NCBI GenBank assembly: GCA_039545275.1 | Contig: BCHS01000003.1 | Coordinates: 248,001-312,000, forward strand | Direction: 5' to 3' | From: Pseudomicrostroma phylloplanum | Lineage: Eukaryota; Basidiomycota; Exobasidiomycetes; Microstromatales | Length of the DNA: 64,000 nucleotides | Part shown: positions 20,885 to 32,915 of the stretch, one piece after another | Numbering within the stretch: the stretch's first letter is position 1 | Layout: each line of letters begins with the position of its first letter | Notes under the pieces: generated by a model | Told to the model about the DNA's origin: nothing | The model's database searches: none | What the model saw: only the letters and a program-made list of their open reading frames with translations | Translations under genes and position numbers: made by a program

Positions 20885-23020
20885 ATGACAGCAGCTGCCT
20901 TGGTTCTCCTGCCAGTGATACGGCTCGGCCTCTTCTTTGGCTGTCGGCTCACCTTGCTACCATGGCTCTTCGGAGAGGCAAAGCATGCAGCCCTTGACAG
21001 CCCTTCTGCGGCAGGAGATGTACCTCTAACAGCTCTACCCACACCAGTGACGACGTCTTCTCACAACAATGCTAAGAGCAGACACGCCACGGCCTCAGCA
21101 GCCCCCTCCTTACTTTCGCTCTCACCCTCGGCATTCGCGGCCCTCCTGCTCTCGCTCAGCTTCGAAGAGGGCGCCATCCTCTTCATTCTGGTCTTGCTTC
21201 AAGCAATGAATTTTGAAGCCTCGGCATTGGTAACCAATTGGAGGTGGAGTCTCTTTGGCGTTGTAGCTCTGGCAGTTTGCTTCATTCGTAAGTAGCTGAA
21301 GTGCCGAGGCAGCAGCAATAGCGTTGCGCCCTGCAAGAATTCTCATCCGGCCTTTGCCTATCTTCCTTTTACTTCACATTTCAGCCCTCGGACTCAGTAT
21401 ACTCTTGACCTATACTTTGCTGCCACAGAGTGGGGCCTCGGCTCTACCCCGGAGACTCGCAATCTCCCTTCTTCCATTCTGCCTCTGGCTTTTGCTATTC
21501 CTCAAGGTACCGCTGCCTGTAGCCCTGTCCTCATCGTCAGCATCTTTCCTAGACTCAACACTAGCGCGCACAGCAGTCGTCGGCGTGACTTTGATAGCTC
21601 TGTTGTCGGGCTCAGGCGCAATGGGGGCCGCCATGGACTCGTACGAGGCGCTGTCCATCTCCAGAGGTGGGTACAGGCGAAGAGAGCCCAGTGCACAAGA
21701 CGTCAGAAGTGCAGAAGGCTCTTTCAACAAAGCGTGTGAAGATCTGGCAAAGACCAAGAGAGACATCGATAGGATACAAGCTGCGCCAGATGCACAGCCA
21801 GAGGGAGGCTTCCTGGCTGGGCTAGGGAGGACGTTCAGGGGGAGTCCGAAAGATCGAGGTGAGTCCCCTTGGCGTCGCAAAGTCATCAACACAGTTCTGA
21901 TGTGAGCGCTCATCGCGTTCTTTGTCCCTTTAGAACTCAAGGCTCTCAACCTCGAGCTTTCCTCACTCTCCATGCTGGCATCTTCCATGCGAGACGAGCT
22001 AGATCAGCTCAGAGCCAGACGACGTGAGGCAGATTATCGCACGACTATCTCGGGACGGATATGGCTCCTTATCGGTCATGGCTTCGCTGCTTATTGTGTC
22101 ATGCGTCTCGTCATGGTGAGTCTCTATGCTCTCAGATACCCTCTCAGTCAGCAGCAAACCATACTGACCCTTTGCCCACTTCGCACAGTCTCTCATCTCA
22201 CTCCTCATCCTTAGCTACTCCTCGTCTTCTTCATCTTCCTCGTCACCGGACATCGTCTCGAGGCTACTAGCAGAGCTTCTGCGCCTCTTCAGCGTCGACA
22301 TCGATGTTGCCGCCTGGTCCAAGCAGATCAGTCTTCTCCTCGTGGGAGTCCTCATCGTAGCAAGGCTTAGAGCGGTACTGAACTATCTAGCGCAGGTGAG
22401 CTTGTCCTCTGTTCAAGTGACTTTCCCGAGGATATCTACTGACTCTGCTTACCCTCTAACCTCGTTGCTGCCACCAGTTCTTCCGAGCAGCCTCAGCGGG
22501 CATCTCCACCTCCTTCCTCATCATGTTCCTATCGGAAATCATGTCCATCTACCTCCTCGCCACGCTCATCCAGCTCCGGACCTCCCTTCCGCCCAACTTT
22601 GGCACGGGCACGGGAGAGATGGCGGGAGATGGGGCCTTAGGGGCAGGTGCTGGGGCAGGTGCTGTTGATGCGGGCGTGGGAGGATCGTCCTTAGGACAGG
22701 GCACTGCGCCGGGAGTGGCATCGCAGCTGCTCCTCAGCAGTCTGCCGGACTTCAACACGGCGTTTGGCGCCCTCTTTGGTGAGTGCTGCGAGATTCGTAT
22801 GCCATGGCTCTCCACAGACGCTCGACTTCGATCGGACCGGCCGGAAGGGCTCGACACTGACCTGACCTTAATCGCGCCCTGTCCACTCTCGCCAGACGCC
22901 ACCTTCCTCCTCTCTGCGCTGGTGACCCTGCTGGGAAGATGGTTCATGGGCACACAGGAGAGCGTTCTCTTCGGCGCTGGCGCCCTTGGAGGAGGGGGGA
23001 GTGCAGGGGGCATACGCTGA
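20885..23020 (+). CDS. GPHR/GTG family Golgi pH regulator (ABA-GPCR-like membrane protein)
   Basis: Polytopic membrane protein related to mammalian GPHR (GPR89) and plant GTG1/2, an anion channel that helps acidify the Golgi. Six exons: 20885-21287, 21385-21858, 21934-22115, 22189-22395, 22478-22778 and 22896-23020; 563 aa. Hallmarks: VVGVTLIALLSGSGAMGA (GPHR: GVIGVTLMALLSGFGAV) near residue 200, then a Lys/Arg-rich soluble stretch with ELKALNLELSSLSMLASSM. C-terminal helices follow: DVAAWSKQISLLLVGVLIV (GPHR: DVKFWSQHISFILVGIIIV), FLSEIMSIYLLATLIQLR, and LFDATFLLSALVTLLGRW spanning the last junction. That last junction reproduces the family FDVIFLVSAL block, which validates the splice. A Gly/Ala-rich insertion lies before the final helix. 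The gene is convergent with a Golgi CASP gene 182 bp away. Confidence 0.9.
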
Positions 23021-23202
23021 TGACTGGTTGGACCCCGAAATCGCGCCGATGCACACTTATAGAAATGAAGTGCATACGATCAATCGAAATGCACAGACCG
23101 AAGGCTGATGGCTTGTGACCAGTAGGGAGCGACAGGACCTGCAGTGTGCCCCTTTCCCTCTCCCAGCACTCTCCACTCATCACTGCACCTGCAGCCCTTC
23201 CG

Positions 23203-25904
23203 TTACCTCCTCACCGGATCCACCGGCGCGGGCGCAGGCACGGCGCAATCCATCCCCATTCCCACTGCTGCATCAGCGCCAGAGCCGATCCCACCGTAGA
23301 AGGTGTAGTCTACTATGACTCCGAATATGAAGAGGTGCATTCCCTGTGAGGGAGCGAGGGTTGCACCGCAATCGGAGACGAGGAACGAGAGGTGCACGTC
23401 GGTGATCAGAATTGAGTCCATCTGCTAATTGAGCGATTCGAGGACAGCTGTGAGTGGACAAACACTCACCACGGCGTAGAGCATGAAGAAGATGCGCATC
23501 CTACGATCTGCTAGGATCAGGCGCGTGAGCATGTGCAGGAGACGCTCCAGTGGATTGAGCGAGGACATGGCTCTTGTTTGTTCCTGTTGTCACAAGAAAG
23601 AAGAGGAAACTCGTCAGCCAGCGCAACGCTTCCTCTCGTCCTCGGGGTAAGACTGACCCTTCCTCTGAATGCCTCGAAAGGATTCATACTCTCCTCGTAC
23701 TTGCTCCTCCAGCGATCCTCCCCACCACTACCACTCGCAATATTCATAGGAACCTTCGTGTGCCGTCTCTCCCCCGCTCCACTGCCAGACGCGCCACTAC
23801 TGCCGCTCCCACTTCCAGCAACAGGCGGGTACGCCTCCCTTGCAGCAGCAGGCACAGCCCCTCTTCCACCTGGCGATCCCCCAGCTCCTCCGCTCCAACT
23901 CTGTAGGTAGCGCACCTTCTCATAGAGGCCTAGGTTGTCCGTCTGCAGACTCTTGACTTCGTTGCGCAGAGAGGTGATGGATTCAAAGTGGCGACGGAGC
24001 TCCTCTTCGAGCTCAGCGTTGCGTGAGCGGAACCGGTCGCGTTGGGAGAGGATGATGGGGAGGAGGGAGACGTCGGGTTGCTGCGTTGAGGAGGAGGCAT
24101 TGTTGCTGGGCGTGGTAATGCCGGTAGCTGAGCTAGAGAGGGGAGGGGCAGTAGAGCCGCTTGCCCCCGCATTGGCTGTGCCCACAGTAGCACCCGGTGC
24201 TCTACTTTGAGCGTCTGCAGCTGGTATTTGACCTGACTTGCGTGATGATGTGAGAGAAGCCGCCTGCGTGACAACGAACGGCGTTGAGAGTGAGCTGTGA
24301 AGTCCTGCTTCGGCACGTCCCGCGAGTACTCACCTCTATCCTGCCCATCTCATCCAACGCTTCCTCGGCACTCATAGTCGAAGAGCCCTTCGTCCCATTG
24401 CGAACGCCTCCTCCTCCTCCAGTCCCAACTTCAAGCAGGTCCTCTTCGAGTCTCTCATTGAGCCTCTTCAGTCTGCCTACTTCTGATCTGAGATCCCCGA
24501 GCTCCTTGCCTGATCCTTGCGACTTCTCCGTCAGCTCGGAATGCTCGACTCGCAGCGTGGTGAGCTCGTCCTGCAGCCTCTTGTTCTTCTCTAGCAGGAG
24601 GGCCTCGAGAGGCTTGGCGTTGCTGTTGGTAGCGGCAGCACCTTCCAAGTCATCATCGTCGTCGTCCAATTCACCTCCAAATTCGACGACCCGAACAATG
24701 GACAGCTCTCGCTTGACTTCCTCATAGTCGGCCTGCCTCTCCAGCTTGGCCCTCACCTCCTTCAGCTCCCTCTCCTTCTCCCCGAGGCTCTTCTCCAGCC
24801 CTGATATCCTCTTCTGCAGAGCTTCTCGCTCTCCCACAGTCTTGTCTTGCTCTACCTTGAGCATGTCAGACAGCCTTGTCTTGTCCTCCTCGAGCTCGGC
24901 AATGGTCGCTTCGAGCTGAGCTGTCTTGCCCGCATCTGCTCTGCCGCTCTTGACTCGTTCCACCTCTTCTCGCAGCTGCTCGTTCCTCCTGCCTAGCGAG
25001 GCAACCCGCTCATTGGCCCTCTGCAGATCTCCACTGATCATCTCATATTCGTGAGACCTCCCGGAATCAGCCTCGCCGCGATGTGTCTCGCTGGATGACG
25101 ATGTCCCAGCCGTGGAAGACAGCAGCAGCCTCTCTGTATCCCTCTGATGACTACTCCGAAGCTGCCTGAGTGACTCTTGCGCTACACTAAGGCTGCGTTC
25201 CATCTCCTCTGCGCGGACGGTGGCATTGCTCAGACGCTCGTCGAAGCGAGCCGTGACCTCTTGCTCTGTCGCAGCTTGAGCTTCCTGGAGGCGAGAAGTG
25301 AAGGACGACTCGAGGTCGGCTAGTCGGGAGGAGAGCTGATCTCGATCTGCTTGAAGGGCGGACTGTGAGGAAGACTTCTGCTTGAGAGCTGCATTCTCCG
25401 AAGTCAGAGAGGCGACTGTGGCTTTGAGGGAGTCTAGCTCGGAGAGGGAGGCGGTTGTGTCCTATGGGAGGGCCAGAGAGCGAGCGGTATATCGTCAGAA
25501 CCTGCGTCTGAGTCTCCCAAACGGTGAGCTATCTTACTCACCAATACCTTCTCCAACACCTCTACCGGATCCACCACATCCCTCAACCTCTCCTCCACCC
25601 TCCTCAAGCCACCCTCAGCATCCTTCGCCCTCTTCGTAAGCTCATCAATCTCAACCTGATAACTCTTCAACAACGGCTTAAACCCCTCCACCTTTTTCTC
25701 CTCTGGCAACTTCTTGAACTCTCGAGTCTGATCAGCTAGCTTCTTGCGAGAGGCGAGAGAGGAGGTTTGGAGGGAGGTGAGGGGCTCGACGAGAGATGTG
25801 AGATGGGATTGGAGAGTGCCGAGTGAGAGGGTACGGTATGAGGAGAGGATGGAGGAGAAGTCTCCGGTGGTTGAGGAGGAGGAAGAGGGCGTAGTGCTGG
25901 CCAT
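23203..25904 (-). CDS. COY1: CASP/Coy1 family Golgi coiled-coil protein
   Basis: Golgi golgin with a long coiled coil and one C-terminal membrane anchor; yeast Coy1 and human CASP act in intra-Golgi retrograde vesicle tethering. Exons (minus): 25542-25904, 24334-25461, 23658-24263, 23470-23583 and 23203-23343; 783 aa. Evidence: N-terminal SRKKLADQTREFKKLPEE and LLKSYQVEIDELTKRAK (family signature), ~400 residues of heptad-rich Glu/Lys/Leu coiled coil, LLPIILSQRDRFRSRNAELEEELR, KYEESMNPFEAFR, the helix NPLERLLHMLTRLILADRRMR, and the anchor FFMLYAVGMHLFIFGVIVDY. The last splice was chosen because it restores that continuous hydrophobic anchor. A closer in-frame acceptor would interrupt it. The start is Met in MASTTPSS; the frame is open upstream but has no other ATG. 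Confidence 0.92.
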
Positions 25905-26375
25905 CTTCGATGAGAGCGAGGCTGACCGCCGCTGTGTCGGGGCAGCTGCACGGAATGAATTGTTACCTCGAAGCAAGGAACGGTAATGTACAGCAGCTCA
26001 AGAATGGGAATGTCGACGAGACGAAGGCAGAAAGTGCTGTACGCTGTGACCGACGGAAGTGTTACTTTCGCCCGAGCCAGGCGGCAGGCGCGCCGAAATG
26101 CTGCAGCAGCTCTGGCGCACTGCCTCGGCATCACGACTGGTGCTGTACGTCAGTATATGCGCTCCAGATTCAACCTCTCGCTTCTTTGAGTCATGGTATC
26201 AATTTCGACATGATATGGACATAGTGTTTTGAGGCCGCAGAGGGCTTGGACAGTTCTAGACTTGTATTCCTTCCGGTTTCTTATGCTTCCTTCGCTTTGC
26301 GCTCAGTCCCCTCCTAGCCTTCCCATACCCCACATTTCTACCTTGCGAATCCACCGACATATCGACCTGTTTCCT
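25905..26375. other. Interval between the COY1 promoter and the DUF1295 3' end
   Basis: Holds the promoter of the minus-strand COY1 gene and the terminator region of the DUF1295 gene. A 67-codon + strand frame at 25986-26189 has an odd helix-turn-helix-like sequence (see findings), but it is not supported as a gene. Confidence 0.45.
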
Positions 26376-27773
26376 CTACTGCTTCTTTTCCACCTTGCCC
26401 CACGTTCCCTCCCAAGCCTTCTTACCGTCACCCCTCACGTTCAAGAGCAGCCTCTTGACGCCAGTGATCAGCGGATTGAATGCATCGACGCACTTCTGAT
26501 ACTCCTTGTAGTGAGGGTACTTGCTAGTGGACATCTTCTCGGTAAAGTCCGTCGAAGCGTAGAAGAGGATGGACATGGCCACGGGAGAGAGGATGGCGTA
26601 TGTGGCTACCAGAGGGTGGTACGCCTTGAGGAGGTCGACCAGGGAATTGGACGAAGGGGCGGAGATGGAGGAGTAGAAGGTGATGGGCACGAAGAGGAAG
26701 AGGAGCCACCTGCAGAGAATGAAGAGAAATAGGACACGAGTCAGTTGAGCCATCAGCTGCGTTGGCTTGCTCCGCCCTTACGCTGCTACCCACCAGACCA
26801 TCTGCTCGCAAGCAAAGTTGGGGTGTCTAGCCAGACTCCAGAGGCCCTTTGTAATGAAGCCTCGCTTCTTGTCGTCCTCGTTGAAGACGTCAGTGTCCTT
26901 TCTGAAGAGGTCGAACATGACAAAGTCGTCCTTGCCTTTCCTCTCCCTTGGGAGGCCGAACATAGGGTTGACCATGTCCCTCTTGAAGTTCTGGTAGCAT
27001 TGCTGCTGGTGGTCAGACATGAACTCGACCACCAGATTGAACACGAACACAGTCGCCAAGATGTAGTCGGCCGCGGTCAGCTGCAGGCTCGGCTTGGGGC
27101 TGAGCTGATTGAGCGCAGAAAAGGTCGTGGTAAGGAGGAGATATTGCGGGAGGGCAGTGATGGCCAGAAGGATATTCTGAGCAATGGCGATGAAGAAGAG
27201 GGAGAAGAACTCCCACAGGGGCCTGCTCATGTTCTTCCTGAGCTCGGGCCATCGATAGTCCTCTTCGCTCAGCTTGAAGAATCCTCTCCTCCAGGCATTG
27301 TAAGAAAGGCGCGATGACCAGAGCAGCTGAAGAGCGAGCATGAGCGCCAGTCTAGGCTGAAGATGAGCAGAGGTATCGGGACTGGAGAAGACTTTACGGC
27401 CGTAAAAGGTCAGTTTGGCAATGGGGCCAGCAGTGTTCAAGAGCGCTTCATTGGCCCATCCAGAGGAGATGAGCTTCGCAGCAACAACGGGCTGAATGGC
27501 AAAATGGGCTCCGTACCAGACTGGTGCGAAGGTCCAGATGCGATCAACCTGCGAGGCATTGCCGGTGGCCTGTTGCATCACATAGCAGGCGGTAGCTGAG
27601 ATTGTGCATAGGACAATGGCGGTATGCAGAGGGTCTACGGTGGCATAGTAGGTGAGCCATGACTCGAGGGAGAGAACGGGATGAGAGGTGAAGAAGGCGT
27701 GGAAAGTGGAGGGAAAGGACTGCAAGGTGGGCCAGAAGTGTGTGGCCGCCTTGAGATAAGCTGAGGACGCCAT
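26376..27773 (-). CDS. DUF1295 / steroid 5-alpha-reductase-like membrane protein
   Basis: Exons 26782-27773 and 26376-26709; 441 aa. Multi-pass membrane protein whose C-terminal third matches the DUF1295 family, distantly related to 3-oxo-5-alpha-steroid 4-dehydrogenase and isoprenylcysteine methyltransferase folds. Seen: SQVDRIWTFAPVWYG near the N-terminus, LQLLWSSRLSYNAWRRGFF, YRWPELRKNM, EFMSDHQQQCYQNFKRD, and the nucleotide/cofactor-region motif GLWSLARHPNFACEQMVWW just before the splice. The junction restores VAAWLLFLF. These proteins are presumed ER reductases or methyltransferases, but the substrate is unknown. The frame is open to 27827 without an earlier ATG, so Met in MASSAYLK is the start. 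Confidence 0.87.
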
Positions 27774-29346
27774 TGTAAGATAGTCGTACAATTGGCGGAT
27801 AATGGTTGAGATATCGAGGCAACTCAAAGGAATTCAGGAAGCTCCAATTTGCGCCCCTACACGACTTCCCAGTCGAGATGGTTCCCGGCGGCTGTCAGTG
27901 ACGTAGATGGAGGTGTGCGGCTGATTCATCCTCGTCTCGGTCCTTTTTTTTTTCCGTCCCGATTCGCGGATCTGGGCCCTGCCTCTGCTTCCCACTTCCG
28001 CTCGCTTCGGCCTGTCTGCCGCCAGTGCCAGACAGCCAGCCACATGGAGAGGAGAGGGGCTACGCTGGCGTATGTGCAGCAGCAGATTGTAAGCATTCTT
28101 TCGTTCGTGCGATTGCAATCTGCGACCTACATCACGGACGCTGGTTTGTGGGGGGGTTCGGCAAGTACGCATCACGTGACTCATGCACAGCTGGACGGGA
28201 CTCGCGGACGAAGGGTAGGAAGCAGAGGTGTTGTTGTGGGTTGGTTGGGTACACCAAAATTTGCGGTCCTCGGCGTCTGGGTGGCTGGCGGAGTGTATTG
28301 TTAGAAGCCGGCCGAAGAGGTAGTTGCTGTGCTTGGCGCAGTGCTGCAAGGTTGAAGGTCAAGGTTTGCGTGTTGTGGGTGTTGGGAGGCGAGGTGCGAG
28401 GTGCGTGGGAGCGCATGGGGGAGATGGGCGCTGTGCATGGCTGGCTGGGCTGTCTGGCTGTCCATCTGCGTGTCTGCCGGCAACACGCCGCCCGCGTCTT
28501 GCCTTGCCTTGACCCCAGGCGCTGATGGCTGTCCTTTGTAGTGCCCCCCCGTGTCCCTGTGCCTGATCCTCTCTGCCTTGATCCCCGGCGTGTTGCTTTA
28601 GATTTGGCTCCTCGCCCTCCCCCCCTCCCCTCGCCTCGTCCCATCTACCCTGCGATCGGTCAAGTCGGCGTAGACTAGCAGCGAGGAGCATCCCGCGGTC
28701 ACTTCCTTTCCTTCGCCTGCCCTCTGCGCACGTCAACATCTCTTTCCCCCGTCCCACCTACAGCAAAGTCACATCTTCGCGCTTTTTGGTGTACACCACC
28801 TCAAGACCATCAATTGCCTCCCTTTCCTCGGCCCCATCTCCGTCCACATCACCTCTGCCTACACTCGGCCTCAAGGACCTCTTTACTGGGCTCGAACTCA
28901 CATCTGTCGACCCACCTTTCCCCCCGCCCCTGACTCAAGCACAGGGCGCGCCGAGGCACACGCGACCACTTCTCTTCAGACCATTGCTACTGCTACATCT
29001 CATTCTCGACGGGACAGCCCGTCAGACGCTTGCATTCCTAGTCCAACACAGACTATTGCTTGGGAGCACGGAGCAGACGCCGATTGAGAGGCGGTGAGTG
29101 GCAGACCATGGGTGACGGGGGATGTCGTATGTCGCACAGCCAGGGAGGAGGAGCAGAGCCTACCGTCTAGCCCGGTATCTTCTTCGAACCCCCACACTGA
29201 TTCCCTCTCTGCGCATATATCCCTTGATGTCGTCGTAGGACCCCATCACCTCTCCAGACAGTCTCACACTCGCTTCTCATTGCCTCAACCATTTCTTGCC
29301 CCCTTCAGACAGGCACGCCAGCTGGTGTCAGCGCTCCTTCTTCACA
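27774..29346. promoter_or_regulatory. Large divergent promoter/5' leader region (DUF1295 and SH3-TBC genes)
   Basis: About 1.57 kb without a convincing gene. A run of about 11 T lies near 27943-27953. Much of 28130-28760 is strongly strand-skewed (G/T-rich, then C/T-rich). The last part looks like the 5' UTR of the SH3-TBC gene, with a candidate UTR intron at 29094-29308 (GTGAGT ... CCTTCAG). Frames of 100-170 codons overlap on both strands here and have no recognisable domain. Confidence 0.45.
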
Positions 29347-32300
29347 ATGGACGCCCATACCCTCAATGCTTGGACTCGCTTTGCCCTTCAAAAGGGTGGA
29401 ATCGGCTCGTGCACAGCCCTAGTGGATAATCCTGCGACAGATCCTGAAGATCTCATGTTCATGACTGGCGAGAAGATCATCGTGCTTCGCCGTCTCGACA
29501 ACGACGATCTGGGCTCCACCGCTAGCTCCAGCGCCAGACGCAAGAGCACCCCCGATGCCGAGAGCTGCTTCCTGGGATACTGTGAGGGAGTCGTGGGGCG
29601 ATTCAAGGGAAGCCATGTGCAGATTCATGGAAAGCTCAAGAAGCCCGTCTTGATGAGGAGGAGCGGACAGGGACCGATTCGGGACTCTTCAACGAAGCTC
29701 CTCTCCCAACAAGCTGCTGCATCTTTGCCCGCTTCCCAAGTTCCAGCCGGCATACCCGTCACGGCCGTAGATTCAGATGGCGAGGAGGGCCCTCGCCGCA
29801 AATCTGTATCTCCAGCAGAACAGGCCAGCCCTCTTCCCGGTACCACAAATGGCTCAACTGCAAGCTATCGACCGACTGCAACACAGAACTCGAAGTCTGC
29901 TACCGATGCCAACGACTCCGACTCAGATGACTCGGACACAATGTTGCCATGGGCTAGGATGTCCAGCTCTGGCTCTAGCGACGGGGAAGGGGTTGGGGAT
30001 AACCAAAGAACGACTCTACAGACCGCCTTCTTGGCTCCGGGGTCAAACTTTTCCCCTCAGCGCCCATCTCCGACGGACAGTGTAGCCAACAGCTCTTTCA
30101 GTCATGCCAGTAGCATGACCCAGTCAGCTAACAGCCATCAAGCTAAATCGCCTTCCCAATCGACCCTCTCCTCCTCGACCAGTGCCTCCGATGATGATCA
30201 CGCCGCGAGACGTGACCAGACCTTTTCCATCTACGACGTCTATGGCCGAGACTCGGTAGCCTTTCCTAATTTCAACTTGGTCGGCAAGGATCTAGCAGAT
30301 GGTATCAACGGCCTGGGCTTGGACCCTTCCATGGCACCAACCCCAATCATGCCAGGTGGCTTCAAGGCGAGCCCCCGAGACCTTCGGCCAGCAGTGGCTA
30401 AGAGGCCCAATGCTGCGCCAGACCCACGGGCTCCTCCCAATCAAGGGTCCAACGACCCACGCGTTATGGCATCATACCTACGCCAACAGGTAGAGGCCTC
30501 GGCCTCCGGCCGCTCTAATGAGCTCGCTCCACCCGGTTCGAGATCGGGCCAGACGGCATCGGCTCCTACCAGCCCGGCTGTCACACAAGACTCCCGTATC
30601 GGCGGTGCAGGGAGTCCGATCGGCTTTGACCCCAAGCGTCGCCCTTCTGGAAGGGTCAACGGCCCGCCTCAGCTTCCTCAAATTAGAATTCCAGCTGGTG
30701 GAGCAGGCAATCAGATGCCCGGTCCCCTATCGCCGCATGGCCCACAAGGCCCTCGCCCGGGTCCGGGTCAAATGGGAGGTCCCATATCACCAGTGGGCGG
30801 TCCTCACGGACCTCGTCCGGGTCCAGGCCCAGCATCAGCTGCCCCGGGCCCCTACGTCCCTCCTTATCCTACTGCCGGCCCTCCCATGGCAACACCCACA
30901 AACCGCGGCGCGATGTCCGCCGTCTCTCCAACGGGCGGATACTTTCCTCCTGGTGTCCAAAACGCATCGGTCTCTGTCAGGTCGACTTCAGATCGCTCCT
31001 CGGAGAGGGAACGAAATATTGGTGTACCGTTGCGGAAGAACACGAGCCCTAATCCAGGGTACGCTCCCATGGGTCCAGGATCTGGTGACAGTGCTCAGTC
31101 TTTCGGCTCATCCTCAAATGGTCTGACTCCTATGAGCCAGCATGCACCCGGTCGCAGAAGTCCGAACTCGCCGAATGGCAGCATTGTCTCCCCAGTCGGC
31201 AACGGAGAGCGAGGTCCAGGTGGACAAGGGCCCTCTCCCAACAGCATTGCGCAGCTCCGGGCTGGCAGCCCTGCTCCCTCTACCAATTCTGCGCGAAGCG
31301 GTGGTCCGCGACGGCCAGAGGCCTACGATGCCAAGGGCTTTGTCCTCGGCTCTGGCGTTCCTTGTCGGCCCATTCCAGAAGACCGAGAGACTTTGGACAA
31401 GTGGCAGAGCATCCTGGCTGAGGATGATCTCGCAGCTGCCAGAAAGAGTCGTAAGGTCAAGAAGCTAGTACAGGCTGGGATTCCGAACTCGATCAGAGGC
31501 AAAGTCTGGCTGTTCCTTGCCAATGGTGGAGTCAGGCGTCGTCAGGGACTGTTTGAGCAGCTTTGCCGGACGAGCCAGGAAGCGAAGAAGGGCAGGAAAG
31601 GCAAAGAAGCGGCGTACGAGGCAATTGAAAAGGACGTGCCTAACGCCTTTCCGGACAACAAGGTCTTCCAGGAGGGGCAGCCTGGCAGAGCCGATTTGGA
31701 GGCTATCCTCAAGGCATATACCCACTACAACCCCATCATCGGATACACACAGGGCATGGATCTCCTCGTCGGAGTCTTCTTGCTACACATGGCGCCAGAG
31801 GACGCCTTTTGGCTACTCTGTGCCCTCCTCAGGGACGTGCACCTGGAGGGCTACTACTCCAACGAGATGAAGCAGCTGCACATCGATGGTGTCATGTTCG
31901 GTCAGCTGTTACATTCGCTGGATCCTTCCCTTGCAAATCATCTGCAGAGAATGAACCTGGAACCGGTTCACTTCACGCCAAAGTGGTTCTTGCCGCTGTA
32001 CTGTCGCGTACTGCCATGGCCGACGCTGCTGAGGGTCATGGACATGTTCTTCTACGAAGGTGAGCTGACGAGATCGCTTGAGTATAGACGACGAGGGCTA
32101 AATAGCTAACAGCTGATCCACCCCGTCACTTCCCCCTTCTTACAGGCCCTACCTGGATCATGCAGGTGGCTCTAGCCGTTGTCCGCATCCTTCGTGAACC
32201 GCTGATGCGGCTGCCCGCCCCCAATGCCCGAGATCGAGCCCTCGCCTTGCTCCTTCACCCGCCATCGGTTGAGCTCACGCCAGAAAATGTCATGACCTGC

Positions 32301-32453
32301 GCGCTCAGTGTCAAGCTCAAGGACGGAGAGATGAGAAAATTGTCGAGGAACGCTTCGAAGCTGGTACGCGGGTCGAAGTTCAGCCTTCCCTCTCCCGGTG
32401 GGGCTAGCGCTGGAGGCAGTGAAGCAGGAAGCAACATTGCATCGCTGCGATGA
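29347..32453 (+). CDS. SH3-TBC domain protein (RabGAP-like)
   Basis: Exons 29347-32059 and 32146-32453; 1006 aa. Residues 1-110 look like an SH3-type module (TALVDNPATDPEDLMFMTGE and CFLGYCEGVVGRFKGSHVQ). A long Ser/Pro/Gly-rich linker follows, with repeated GPRPGPG-type segments near residue 480. A TBC domain spans ~710-930: GIPNSIRGKVWLFLANGG, LEAILKAYTHYNPIIGYTQGMD, FTPKWFLPLYCRVLPW, MDMFFYEGPTWIMQVALAVV. TBC proteins normally stimulate GTP hydrolysis by Rab GTPases using an Arg finger (IxxDxxR) and a Gln finger (YxQ). Here the Gln finger is present (Y800-T-Q802), but the Arg position reads IEKDVPN (Asn766). The splice joins FYE to GPTW as in the family. Likely role: membrane traffic or polarity, either as an atypical GAP or as a Rab-binding protein. 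Confidence 0.88.
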
Positions 32454-32915
32454 GCCTGAGCGAGGGTCTCGCACACGCCTCGCTAGTTGCAGGGCCGGCG
32501 GTGGCCAACACGAGACGAGACGAGACGAGACGAGACGATGACGACGACGAGGGTAGTGCGTGCATGCTAGAGCTCTAGACTATCATCCCCTGTCCAATAC
32601 CCTACTCATATTTACGACTATAGAACGACCTACAATTTGCATCACATTCATTCCCTCGAACTTGGCTTGTCCAGGCGGATCTGGTCAGCGTCGAGTGGGC
32701 GGAGGGAGACCTGGCCTGACTGATTGACTGGCGTGGCGCCCGGGACCTTTCCGCATGCGCCCGCCTGCCTCCACTGCACGGGCGTACGTCTTCTACGGCA
32801 GACGGACAATCAAGGCTGAGGGCTACTCCTACCTCTGATAGTCCACCTCATCCCACACCATCCTATCCAATCCGCTCTTCAGAGCTACCACTCTGTACTC
32901 ATCCCCACGTCCATT
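32454..32915. other. Interval between the SH3-TBC and PPT1 genes
   Basis: No gene seen. It contains a short tandem repeat at 32511-32535. The 3' part, with CTCATCCCC/CCATCCTATCC, is the presumed promoter and leader of the thioesterase gene. Confidence 0.45.
32511..32535. repeat. Microsatellite (CGAGA)5
   Basis: Five perfect tandem copies of CGAGA, followed by CGATG and ACGACGACGAG, just downstream of the SH3-TBC stop codon (in its presumed 3' UTR). Likely length-polymorphic. Confidence 0.9.

Noticed and set aside
28786..29097. 103-codon frame upstream of the SH3-TBC gene
   Set aside because: It has no ATG start, is Pro/Leu/Ser-rich, and lies where a 5' UTR is expected.
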